Shown here piece by piece: positions 7,410 through 13,666 of a DNA stretch of 13,710 bases. The stretch covers positions 2,162 through 15,871 of the forward strand of contig DFYJ01000140.1 of NCBI GenBank assembly GCA_002383325.1, read 5' to 3'. Under the pieces are notes generated by a model. The model was not told where the DNA came from, searched no databases, and saw only the letters and a program-made list of their open reading frames with translations. The DNA is from Candidatus Aminicenantes bacterium UBA4085 (GTDB lineage: Bacteria > Acidobacteriota > Aminicenantia > Aminicenantales > UBA4085). Positions within the stretch are counted from its first letter, which is position 1; the number at the start of each line of letters is the position of its first letter. A program made the position numbers and the translations under genes.

Positions 7410-8521
7410 AGCCCGGGGATCGTCGTTCGACAGCTCGGGCACGCGCCCCCCTTGAGCCGGTTGGCCCTGATCGCGAACCCGGACCGCTCGATGACGACAG
7501 TCCGGCACTTCGGGCAGTAGGTGTTCTCGCCTTCGTGGCCCGGGACATTGCCGACGTAGACGTAGCGCAGGCCCTCCTCCAGGGCAATACGGCGGGCCTT
7601 CTCCAGGGATGCGACGGGGGTCGGCGGCAGGTTCTTCAGCAGGTACATCGGCTGGAAACGGGTGAAGTGGACGGGCACGTCCGGCCCGATCTCGCCGGCC
7701 GTCCAGCGGGCCATGGCCCGCAGATCGGCCTCGGAGTCGTTGAGCGTCGGGATGACCAGGTAGACGATCTCCAGCCAGACGCGGCTTCGGCGCACCATCC
7801 GGATGGCCTCCAGAACGGGCTGGAGGTCGCCGCGGACATAGGTCTTGTAGAATTCCGGGCTGAAGGCCTTGAGATCGATCTTGATCGCGTCCACTTCGGC
7901 CGTCAGGGCTCTGAGCGGTTCCGGATCGATGTGCCCCCCCGTGACGACGACGCTCTTCAGTCCGCGCCGCCGGGCTTCCACCGCCGTATCGAACATGTAC
8001 TCATAGTAGACCGTCGGCTCCGAGTAGGTGAAGGCGATCGAGGCGCAGCCGTAGCGGATGGCCGCATCGGCCGCCGCCCGGGGCGGCAGGTCCACAGCCT
8101 CGACCTGCTCCGGCCGCGACTGCGAGATCTCCCAGTTCTGGCAGAACTTGCAGTGGACGTTGCAGCCCGCGGTGGCCAGGGACAGGGCCGTGGTCCGCGG
8201 CAGGACGTGGAAGAAGGGCTTCTTCTCGATCGGATCGACGTGCAGGGCGCAAACTTTGCCGTAGACCAGGGTGTAGTAAGTTCCGCCGATGTTCTCGCGC
8301 ACGCCGCAGAAGCCCCGCTCTTTGTCGCCCAGGCGGCAGTGGCGCGGGCAGAGACGGCAGAGGATCTCACGCTCCGGGAGCTTTTCGTAATAGCGGGCTT
8401 CGACACGGGAGAGATTCGGGACTTGACCGAAGGCATAGGCGTCGGCCAGGATGCGGCCGCGCCCCGATCCGAGGGCCAGGCCGGCCCCCGCCGAGACTCC
8501 GAAGAAGCTCCGCCGCCGCAT
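7400..8521 (-). CDS. amrS: AmrS-like radical SAM protein with twin-arginine signal
   Basis: 373 aa. The start at ATG 8521 is set by GAGGAG (8535-8530) and by a TGATG overlap with the DUF362 stop. The N-terminus MRRRSFFGVSAGAGLALGSG with an ADA at 26-28 looks like a Tat signal. Then come four cysteines in a CxxCxxxC...C pattern (C55, C58, C62, C72), the radical SAM cluster CNVHCKFC (C120, C124, C127), and a C-terminal zinc ribbon with CPKC (336-339) and CPSC (361-364). This arrangement matches the AmmeMemoRadiSam-system radical SAM family. Such enzymes cleave S-adenosylmethionine to a 5'-deoxyadenosyl radical; the substrate is unknown. No Memo or AMMECR1 gene lies in this window. Family call strong; the export signal is a prediction and is odd for an enzyme that needs cytosolic SAM. 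Confidence 0.87.
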   Translation of the reverse strand: MRRRSFFGVSAGAGLALGSGRGRILADAYAFGQVPNLSRVEARYYEKLPEREILCRLCPRHCRLGDKERGFCGVRENIGGTYYTLVYGKVCALHVDPIEKKPFFHVLPRTTALSLATAGCNVHCKFCQNWEISQSRPEQVEAVDLPPRAAADAAIRYGCASIAFTYSEPTVYYEYMFDTAVEARRRGLKSVVVTGGHIDPEPLRALTAEVDAIKIDLKAFSPEFYKTYVRGDLQPVLEAIRMVRRSRVWLEIVYLVIPTLNDSEADLRAMARWTAGEIGPDVPVHFTRFQPMYLLKNLPPTPVASLEKARRIALEEGLRYVYVGNVPGHEGENTYCPKCRTVVIERSGFAIRANRLKGGACPSCRTTIPGLWA

Positions 8522-9417
8522 CAGGCCGACTCCTCGACCATCCGGATTCCCGCCGGCGAGGCGATACCCAAGCCCAGTCGCTCGGCCGTGGCCAGGTATC
8601 GGGGCGTCCGGCCGTCCTCCTCCAGCGACGGCAGGCCCTTGGCTTTCCGGATCTCCTCGACGATCCGCAGCCCGACCGCGTCCACGGCCACCGGGTCGAA
8701 GCCGAAGACGAGAGTGTCGCGCCGTTCGGCCCAACGGGCGTGGAAGTCGGGTCCCTTCTCGGCCTGCACGGTCGTGGCGTCGAGGATCGTCAGGCGGTGC
8801 TTGCCCCGGATCGGCGGCGCGTCGAACAGGTCGGCGATATAGGGGTCGCAGCCGTCGTCGTGATACTTGTTGGGGTTATGGACGGCTCCGAAATAGTTCT
8901 TCATCCCGGCCGTCAGCCCGGCCAGGCCGTGATCCTTGAGGACGGCGAAGCTGATCGAGGCGGTCACGGCGCCCGTCTGGATGGAGGAGAAGCGGCCAGC
9001 GATGGAGCGGTGCTCCAAGGGCTCGGCCGCGTAGCCGGCGCCGGCCGTATCCGTGCCGAAGACGCGGAACTCGCCGCCGGAGTCGTTCAGCTTATAGCCG
9101 GCCTCCCGCAGCTCACGGTTCGTCCGGTCCCAGATGATGATCGAGGAGGCCTTGAGACCGGCCTTGACGAGCAGCCGGGCCAGGGGCAGGGTCGCTTCGG
9201 GAGGCGACGTCAGGCGGCGGCCGGCGATGGTGTTGATCTTGATCCCGACCCGGTCGGACGACCGGAATACAGTGGCCAGACCGGCCGCGGCTCCCGTTTG
9301 GCCCGTCAGCCGGGCAAGGCCCCGCTCGAAAAGAGCGGCCACGGCCTCCGGCCTGAAGGAGCCCTCGGATGCACGCAAACCCGCGGCGCGGACGACAACG
9401 ACCAGAGGAGCGGCCAT
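8521..9417 (-). CDS. DUF362 domain protein
   Basis: 298 aa, first gene of the three-gene operon. Recognised by VGIKIN (57-62), the central KDHGLAGLTAGMKNYFGAVH (161-180), and GFDPVAVDAVG (239-249), all typical of DUF362 (PF04015). The domain often occurs with ferredoxin modules; none is present here and there are few cysteines. It has no signal peptide or membrane segment, so it should be cytoplasmic, unlike the signal-bearing AmrS beside it. The ATG at 9417 is bounded by an in-frame TAA 9 bases upstream, so it cannot be extended. Its stop shares one base with the AmrS start. Biochemical function is unknown; repeated association with AmrS-type radical SAM genes is from memory of such loci. 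Confidence 0.85.
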   Translation of the reverse strand: MAAPLVVVVRAAGLRASEGSFRPEAVAALFERGLARLTGQTGAAAGLATVFRSSDRVGIKINTIAGRRLTSPPEATLPLARLLVKAGLKASSIIIWDRTNRELREAGYKLNDSGGEFRVFGTDTAGAGYAAEPLEHRSIAGRFSSIQTGAVTASISFAVLKDHGLAGLTAGMKNYFGAVHNPNKYHDDGCDPYIADLFDAPPIRGKHRLTILDATTVQAEKGPDFHARWAERRDTLVFGFDPVAVDAVGLRIVEEIRKAKGLPSLEEDGRTPRYLATAERLGLGIASPAGIRMVEESA

Positions 9418-9423
9418 GCCTTC

Positions 9424-9452
9424 ACGTTAGCCCGCGACGAAAGGGAAGTCAA
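9424..9452 (-). promoter_or_regulatory. Promoter for the DUF362 operon, likely leaderless
   Basis: Minus strand TTGACT (9452-9447), a 17-bp spacer and TAACGT (9429-9424), which keeps the three most conserved -10 positions (TA...T). Exactly 6 bp follow before the ATG, placing +1 on the A of the start codon. A second perfect TTGACA (9465-9460) lies further upstream with only a weak TTTCGT at the right distance. GAAGG next to the ATG is too close to serve as a good ribosome-binding site. Confidence 0.45.
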
Positions 9453-9458
9453 TACGAC

Positions 9459-9487
9459 TTGTCAAGGCCGGGCAAGGCCCGTATCAT
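9459..9487 (+). promoter_or_regulatory. Promoter for the DUF6599 gene
   Basis: TTGTCA (9459-9464), a 17-bp spacer and TATCAT (9482-9487), each one mismatch from consensus. The start near 9494 gives a leader of about 24 nt carrying GGGAG (9506-9510), 7 nt before the ATG. The spacer contains an inverted repeat, CGGGC (9469-9473) and GCCCG (9477-9481). The -35 overlaps a minus-strand TTGACA, so the two divergent transcription units share this spot. Confidence 0.6.
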
Positions 9488-9517
9488 AGGAGGGAAATCA
9501 AGTACGGGAGCAGAAAA

Positions 9518-10426
9518 ATGAGAGCTTTCCGATATTCGTTGGTCCTCCTGATCGCGGTTGCCTCGCTGGCCGTCCCGCCCCCGGCGTCCGGCCAGGCCGT
9601 CAAGACCATGGACCTCCTGCCGAAGATCGCCGGCTGGGTCTTCTCCGAGGACCCCGTCCTCTACGGCCCCGAGTCGCTCTTCGAGTACATCGACGGCGCG
9701 GCCGAGGCCTTCATCGGCTATGACCTGGTCGACGCCGCGGTCGGCCAATACAAGCAAGAGGGAGCGCCCGGCACGTTGAGCGTGGACATCTATGACATGG
9801 GCAAGCCGCTGAACGCTTTCGGCATCTACGCCGCCGAGCGCTACAGCGAGAGCCGCTTCCTGCCCATCGGCGTCCAGGGCTACCTCGAGGAGGGAACGCT
9901 CAACTTCCTGGCCGGGAAGTACTATGTCAAGATGATGGCCTATGACGCCGGGGACAAGACCGAAGCCGCGCTGCGGGCCTGCGCCGCCGCGATTCTGGCC
10001 AAGATCGGCGACCCGGGCGGCTTTCCGGCGGTGCTGTCGGCTTTCCCATCCGAAGGCCGGGCGGCCAACAGCGAGAGATTCATTCTCAGAAGCTTCCTGG
10101 GATTGGAATTCCTGAAGAACGGCCTGACCGCCTCCTATAAGACCGCAGGCGGAGGCTATGAGGCCTTTGTCATGGAGCTTTCCGGGGAGTCGGAGGCGGC
10201 CGACCTCCTCCGGCGCTACCTGGACAAGGCGGCTTCCGGCACGGCGGCGCCCGAAGCCGGGAACACGGTCCGCTTCAAGGACCCCTACCTCGACAACGTC
10301 ACCATCGGCCGCTCGGGACGATTCCTCTTCGGGACGACCAAGGTCAAGGACGCCGATCGGGCGGCGGGGGACCTGACGGCCGCCGGACTGGCCGCGGCTC
10401 TGGCCGGGGGAACGGCGGGTAAGTAG
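9518..10426 (+). CDS. Secreted DUF6599 family protein
   Basis: 302 aa with a signal peptide (hydrophobic core at 6-20, likely cleavage after SGQA near 27). The conserved block GPESLFEYIDGAAEAF (50-65) followed by GYDLVDAAVGQY, then VDIYDMGKPLNAFGIYAAER (89-108), matches what I recall of DUF6599. There are no cysteines in the motif region, no transmembrane segment after the signal and no recognisable catalytic triad. The later RSFLGLEFLKNG region looks like a second half of similar size, perhaps a duplicated fold. It is divergent from DUF362 across a 100-bp promoter region, suggesting it belongs to the same system as its periplasmic component. The convergent Hpt gene ends 6 bp away. Function unknown. 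Confidence 0.7.
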   Translation: MRAFRYSLVLLIAVASLAVPPPASGQAVKTMDLLPKIAGWVFSEDPVLYGPESLFEYIDGAAEAFIGYDLVDAAVGQYKQEGAPGTLSVDIYDMGKPLNAFGIYAAERYSESRFLPIGVQGYLEEGTLNFLAGKYYVKMMAYDAGDKTEAALRACAAAILAKIGDPGGFPAVLSAFPSEGRAANSERFILRSFLGLEFLKNGLTASYKTAGGGYEAFVMELSGESEAADLLRRYLDKAASGTAAPEAGNTVRFKDPYLDNVTIGRSGRFLFGTTKVKDADRAAGDLTAAGLAAALAGGTAGK

Positions 10427-10432
10427 GCCGGC

Positions 10433-10780
10433 TCAGTCCAGGAAGGCCTTGAGGGCCCGATAGGCCTCTTCCAGGCGGCGTAGGGCTTCCCGGGCGGAGG
10501 CGAGATCGCCCGCCCGGCCCGCGGCTTCCAGGTCTGCCGCGGCCTGCCGCAGCGCGGGCAGGCTGAGGTTGGCGGACGAGCCTTTCAGTCCATGGCCCAG
10601 GGTGCGGACCAGGTCCGCGTTGCCGGCCTCAATGGCCGAGGCCAGAGCCCTCGCCTTGTCGGAATATTCCTGATCGTAGAGATCCAGGAGCTCGTCCAGG
10701 AAGGCGGCGTCCCCCCCGATCCGCTCCAATGCCCCGGCCCGGTCGATGGGCGCGGCGTGTTCATCCTTTACGGGGGGCAC
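10433..10780 (-). CDS. Hpt (histidine phosphotransfer) domain protein
   Basis: 115 aa from GTG 10780, the usual size of a stand-alone Hpt protein. The motif LGHGLKGSSANLSLPAL contains the phospho-accepting H63 and the conserved Lys-Gly-Ser-Ser that follows. The rest is predicted to be a helical bundle rich in Ala, Leu, Glu and Arg. It would receive and pass phosphate between a hybrid kinase and a receiver, probably the adjacent one. The reading frame overlaps the end of the REC-GGDEF gene by 20 bp. The only start codon in the overlap is this GTG, with a weak GAAGAG 8 nt upstream. A run of six C at the junction means one lost base would fuse the two genes (see findings). The domain call is secure; whether it is a separate protein is less sure. 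Confidence 0.8.
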   Translation of the reverse strand: MPPVKDEHAAPIDRAGALERIGGDAAFLDELLDLYDQEYSDKARALASAIEAGNADLVRTLGHGLKGSSANLSLPALRQAAADLEAAGRAGDLASAREALRRLEEAYRALKAFLD

Positions 10781-11738
10781 GGTTTGAGCTCTTCTTGCGG
10801 GATGGGCCGGGCTCGGAGCGGACGACCCGGTCGCGGCCCAAGCGCTTGGCTTCGTAGAGGGCCAGGTCGCCGGCCGAGATGATCTTGTCGGCGGTCGTCC
10901 GGGCCCGGTTTTCGGTGGAGGAAACGCCGAGCGAGACGGTGAACCCGAGGGCTTGACCGCGGAGCTTGGCCGGCTTGCGGATGGCCTCACGGCGCAGGCG
11001 CTCGGCGATTCCCGCGGCGGCATCCAGGCCGCAGTTGGGCAGCACGATCAGGATCTCGTCCCCCCCGTAGCGGCCGATGCGATCGTAGGGGCGAACCTGC
11101 TTCTGAAGGCGCTTGGCCAGAGCCGACAGGACCTTGTCGCCGGCCTGGTGGCCGCAGGTGTCGTTGATGGTCTTGAAGTTGTCCACATCCATCATGATCA
11201 GGCTGGTCGGGGTACCGGCCCGCTCGCCGTAGGACAGCTCCTCCTCCAGGAACTGCAGGATGGTTCGCCGGTTCCAGAGCCGGGTCAGCCCGTCTTTGGT
11301 CGCCAACTCGAAGAGGCGCTTCTGGCTCTGCAGCAGCTTGTCCTCCAGCTCGATGATCCGGCGGCCTGCCTGCAGGCGGGCCCGGAGCTCCTCGAACTTG
11401 ACCGGTTTGACCATGTAATCGTCGGCGCCGGCCTCGAGCCCGGCGATGACGTCCTCGCTCCTGTCCCGCGACGTCAGCAGGATGATATAGATGTAGCGCT
11501 TGCCTCCGGCCGCCCGGACCCTTCGGCAAAGCTCCAGGCCGTCGGCTTCGGGCATCTCCCAATCCAAAAGGGCCAGCCGGATGCCGGAGGTCTGCAGAGC
11601 CTGCCAGGCCTCACGCCCATTGCGCGCGGCGACGGCTTCCAGGTCCCAGCTTTCGATGGATTTGGTCAGGATGCGGGACGAGACCGGGTCGTCGTCGGCG
11701 ATCAGGATGCGGGGAAGTAAGGGCGTCTTGGGGGGCAA
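10761..11738 (-). CDS. Receiver-GGDEF diguanylate cyclase
   Basis: 325 aa from TTG 11738, chosen because AGGAG sits 7 nt upstream; longer starts would add a poorly conserved basic stretch. The receiver domain (about 10-125) has the acidic pocket DDD (16-18), phospho-acceptor D60 in LLDWEMP, T90 and K112. A short coiled linker (about 127-147) leads to a GGDEF domain (about 148-310) with MMDVDNFK, the active-site loop GGDEI (226-230) and an intact inhibitory site RPYD (217-220) five residues before it. It should make cyclic di-GMP when phosphorylated and be inhibited by its product. The last position of the loop is Ile rather than Phe, which is tolerated in some active enzymes. The Hpt gene follows in an overlapping frame, indicating a phosphorelay. 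Confidence 0.9.
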   Translation of the reverse strand: MPPKTPLLPRILIADDDPVSSRILTKSIESWDLEAVAARNGREAWQALQTSGIRLALLDWEMPEADGLELCRRVRAAGGKRYIYIILLTSRDRSEDVIAGLEAGADDYMVKPVKFEELRARLQAGRRIIELEDKLLQSQKRLFELATKDGLTRLWNRRTILQFLEEELSYGERAGTPTSLIMMDVDNFKTINDTCGHQAGDKVLSALAKRLQKQVRPYDRIGRYGGDEILIVLPNCGLDAAAGIAERLRREAIRKPAKLRGQALGFTVSLGVSSTENRARTTADKIISAGDLALYEAKRLGRDRVVRSEPGPSRKKSSNRAPRKG

Positions 11739-11827
11739 TCGTCTTCTCCTCGGATGGGAACAGCTCGCTCTCGGCAGCACCCGCCCGGACCCCTTGATTC
11801 CTCGGGCGAAGCGCAACCCTGCCGTCC

Positions 11828-11856
11828 ATTCTCTCCAAGATCGGCCGGCAGGTCAA
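11828..11856 (-). promoter_or_regulatory. Promoter for the REC-GGDEF gene
   Basis: Minus strand TTGACC (11856-11851), a 17-bp spacer and GAGAAT (11833-11828). The -10 is a moderate match (4 of 6). The predicted leader is about 83 nt and ends in the GAGGAG ribosome-binding site before the TTG start. Confidence 0.4.
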
Positions 11857-11881
11857 TCCCCCTCCGGTTCCAGGGAGCCGA

Positions 11882-11911
11882 TTTACACGACTTGCCGAAT
11901 TGTCCTACAAT
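11882..11911 (+). promoter_or_regulatory. Promoter for the AI-2E transporter gene, likely leaderless
   Basis: TTTACA (11882-11887), an 18-bp spacer and TACAAT (11906-11911), each one mismatch from consensus. Exactly 6 bp follow before the GTG at 11918, so +1 falls on the first base of the start codon. No ribosome-binding site precedes this GTG or the alternative TTG at 11900. Confidence 0.55.
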
Positions 11912-11917
11912 ACGGCC

Positions 11918-12937
11918 GTGGAAAGGAAGAAAGCCGTCACCGTTGCCAGCGTCCTGCTGTCGATCTTTCTCATCGGGGTCTTCCTCAAGCTGGCCAAGTC
12001 GTTCCTCATCCCCTTCGTCCTGGCCCTTTTCATCTACTTCGTGCTGTCGCCGGTCCTCGACCTGATGACCCGCTGGAAGCTGTCCCGGGGCTTGGCTCTC
12101 GGCATCATCCTGCTGATCACCGCCCTGGTCCTCTACCTCCTGGGAGTCCTGGCCTTCGAGAGCGGCAAGAGCTTCGCCTCGGAGATCCCCAAATACGGCC
12201 AGAAGTTCAATGCCATGGTCGAGTCGATCCGCCAGGCGCTCCGGCTGGGCGATACGCCCTGGGACCCCCTGGCCTGGCTGAAGGGCATGGATATCGGCAA
12301 GCTCGGCGCCATGGCCCTTGCCTCGCTGGGCACGTTCCTGTCGTTCCTCTCGACGTTCTTCCTCGTCCTCATTTTCCTGATCTTCATGCTGGCCGGACGA
12401 GGCAAGCTGAACGAGAAGATCCAGCGGTCCTTCTCGCCCCACCGCGCAGCCCAGCTGAACGCCATGATCAACCAGATCGACAGCCGGATCCAGAAATACC
12501 TGGCCATCAAGACGGTCATCAGCTTCGCCTCGGGCCTGCTGACGACCGTGTTCCTGCTGATCTTCGGGGTGGATTTCGCCGTCGCCTTCGGCTTCCTGAC
12601 CTTAGTGCTCAACTACATCCCCAACATCGGCTCCTTCATCTCCAAGCTGGCCCCCTTCCTCATCGCCATCGTCCAGTTCGGCAGCTTCTGGAAGGCCGTC
12701 TGGGTCCTGGGCATCCTGACGGTCCTGGACGCGATCACCTCCATGATCATCGAGCCGCGGCTGATGGGCCAGGGGCTGGGGCTCAGCACCCTGGGCATCC
12801 TGGTGGCCCTCTTCTTCATGGGCTGGCTGTGGGGCATCCCCGGCATGATCCTGGCCGTGCCGATCATGGCCGTGCTCAAGATCGTCTGCGGCAGCTTTCC
12901 CTCGTTGCGATTCTTCGAGGCGCTTCTCAGCAAATAG
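11918..12937 (+). CDS. AI-2E family transporter (YdiK/PerM-like membrane protein)
   Basis: 339 aa from GTG 11918; a TTG at 11900 would add six residues but lies upstream of the predicted transcription start. Hydrophobic segments: two or three near the N-terminus, a soluble stretch at about 85-130, one at about 133-160, then several in the C-terminal half. Family features are ALFIYFVLSPVLD near the N-terminus, YLAIKTVISFASGLLT, LNYIPNIGSFIS and IIEPRLMGQGLGLS. The family (PF01594) is named for autoinducer-2 export, but members also act as sodium/proton antiporters or are uncharacterised, so the substrate cannot be told. It is divergent from the c-di-GMP gene and ends 3 bp from rnc. Confidence 0.88.
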   Translation: MERKKAVTVASVLLSIFLIGVFLKLAKSFLIPFVLALFIYFVLSPVLDLMTRWKLSRGLALGIILLITALVLYLLGVLAFESGKSFASEIPKYGQKFNAMVESIRQALRLGDTPWDPLAWLKGMDIGKLGAMALASLGTFLSFLSTFFLVLIFLIFMLAGRGKLNEKIQRSFSPHRAAQLNAMINQIDSRIQKYLAIKTVISFASGLLTTVFLLIFGVDFAVAFGFLTLVLNYIPNIGSFISKLAPFLIAIVQFGSFWKAVWVLGILTVLDAITSMIIEPRLMGQGLGLSTLGILVALFFMGWLWGIPGMILAVPIMAVLKIVCGSFPSLRFFEALLSK

Positions 12938-12946
12938 CCGCTATTT
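12932..12946. repeat. Palindrome containing both convergent stop codons
   Basis: AAATAG (12932-12937), CCG, CTATTT (12941-12946): a perfect 6-bp inverted repeat. Its left arm ends with the transporter TAG and its right arm begins with the rnc TAG read on the other strand. The A/T-rich 6-bp stem with a 3-nt loop is weak as a terminator, although each strand leaves the stem with a short T run. Confidence 0.4.
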
Positions 12947-13666
12947 CTCCACGATGAAGGTTTCGGGGGTCAGCGACTTGATCTTCCGCCCCAGGAAGCT
13001 TTTCATGGCCGCTTCGGCCGCCCGCTGCTCGGCCGTCTTGCGCGACGGCCCCTTGGACCGGGCCAGGGCGGTCCGGCCGGAGAGCACCTCGACGGTGAAG
13101 ACCCGGTCGTGGTCCGGGCCGGTGCACGAGACCACCTTGTAGCTGGGCGAGGGCAGATCCTCCTTCTGGAGGTATTCCTGCAGGGCGGACTTGTAATTGT
13201 CGACGGTGTAGCCGCTGGTCTGGACTTTCTGGAAGGTCGATTCGACGAGCGGCAGGAAGAAGAAGCGGGCCGCTTCGAAGCCGCCGTCCAGGTAGATGGC
13301 TCCGACCACGGCCTCGAAGACGTCGGCCAGGATGTTCGACTTGCGGCGGCCGCCGCTCCGCTCCTCGCCCCGCCCCAGCCGGATGTGCTTGTCCAAGTGG
13401 ATCTGCTTGGCGAACTCGGACAAGGCCACGGTCGAGGAGGCCGAGGACTTGAGCTTGGACAGCTCGCCCTCGGTCGTGTCGCGGTAGGTCGTGTAGAAGT
13501 AATCGGCGGTGATGAGCCCGATGACGGAATCGCCCAGGAACTCGAGCAGCTCGTTGTCCCGGCCCCGGCCCTGGTTCTCGTAGGCGAAGGAGCTGTGCGT
13601 CAGGGCCTGCTCCCGGAGATCCTTGTTGCGGAAGATGTAGCGGATCTGCTCTTCGAACGGCGTCAT
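12941..13666 (-). CDS. rnc: Ribonuclease III
   Basis: 241 aa. Cleaves double-stranded RNA in rRNA maturation and regulation; acts as a dimer with two metal ions. The nuclease domain (about 1-150) has the signature NELLEFLGDS with E39, E42 and D46, and the second acidic pair D115 and E118 in ADVFEAVVGAIYLDGG. The double-stranded RNA-binding domain spans about 160-230 (ALQEYLQ at its start, KTAEQRAAEAAMKSFL at its end). Length is normal for the family. The signature usually reads NERLEFLGD; here the Arg is Leu. The ATG has no Shine-Dalgarno sequence but overlaps a possible upstream stop in ATGA, consistent with coupled translation. It converges on the AI-2E gene. Confidence 0.95.
   Translation of the reverse strand: MTPFEEQIRYIFRNKDLREQALTHSSFAYENQGRGRDNELLEFLGDSVIGLITADYFYTTYRDTTEGELSKLKSSASSTVALSEFAKQIHLDKHIRLGRGEERSGGRRKSNILADVFEAVVGAIYLDGGFEAARFFFLPLVESTFQKVQTSGYTVDNYKSALQEYLQKEDLPSPSYKVVSCTGPDHDRVFTVEVLSGRTALARSKGPSRKTAEQRAAEAAMKSFLGRKIKSLTPETFIVEK

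Noticed and set aside
8522..8734. Extended N-terminus of AmrS from 8734
   Set aside because: The extra residues are a frame-shifted, Arg/Gly-rich reading of the DUF362 end. The ATG at 8521 has a proper ribosome-binding site and gives a coherent signal peptide.
7535..8842. 435-codon plus-strand open frame opposite AmrS and DUF362
   Set aside because: It lies antisense to two well-recognised genes, spans their junction and shows no family features.
11739..11816. Extended N-terminus of the REC-GGDEF protein from 11816
   Set aside because: The extension is basic and unlike a receiver N-terminus, and AGGAG 7 nt before TTG 11738 marks a better start.
11900..11917. TTG at 11900 as the AI-2E start
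   Set aside because: It lies upstream of and overlaps the -10 element, so it would not be in the predicted transcript, and it has no ribosome-binding site.
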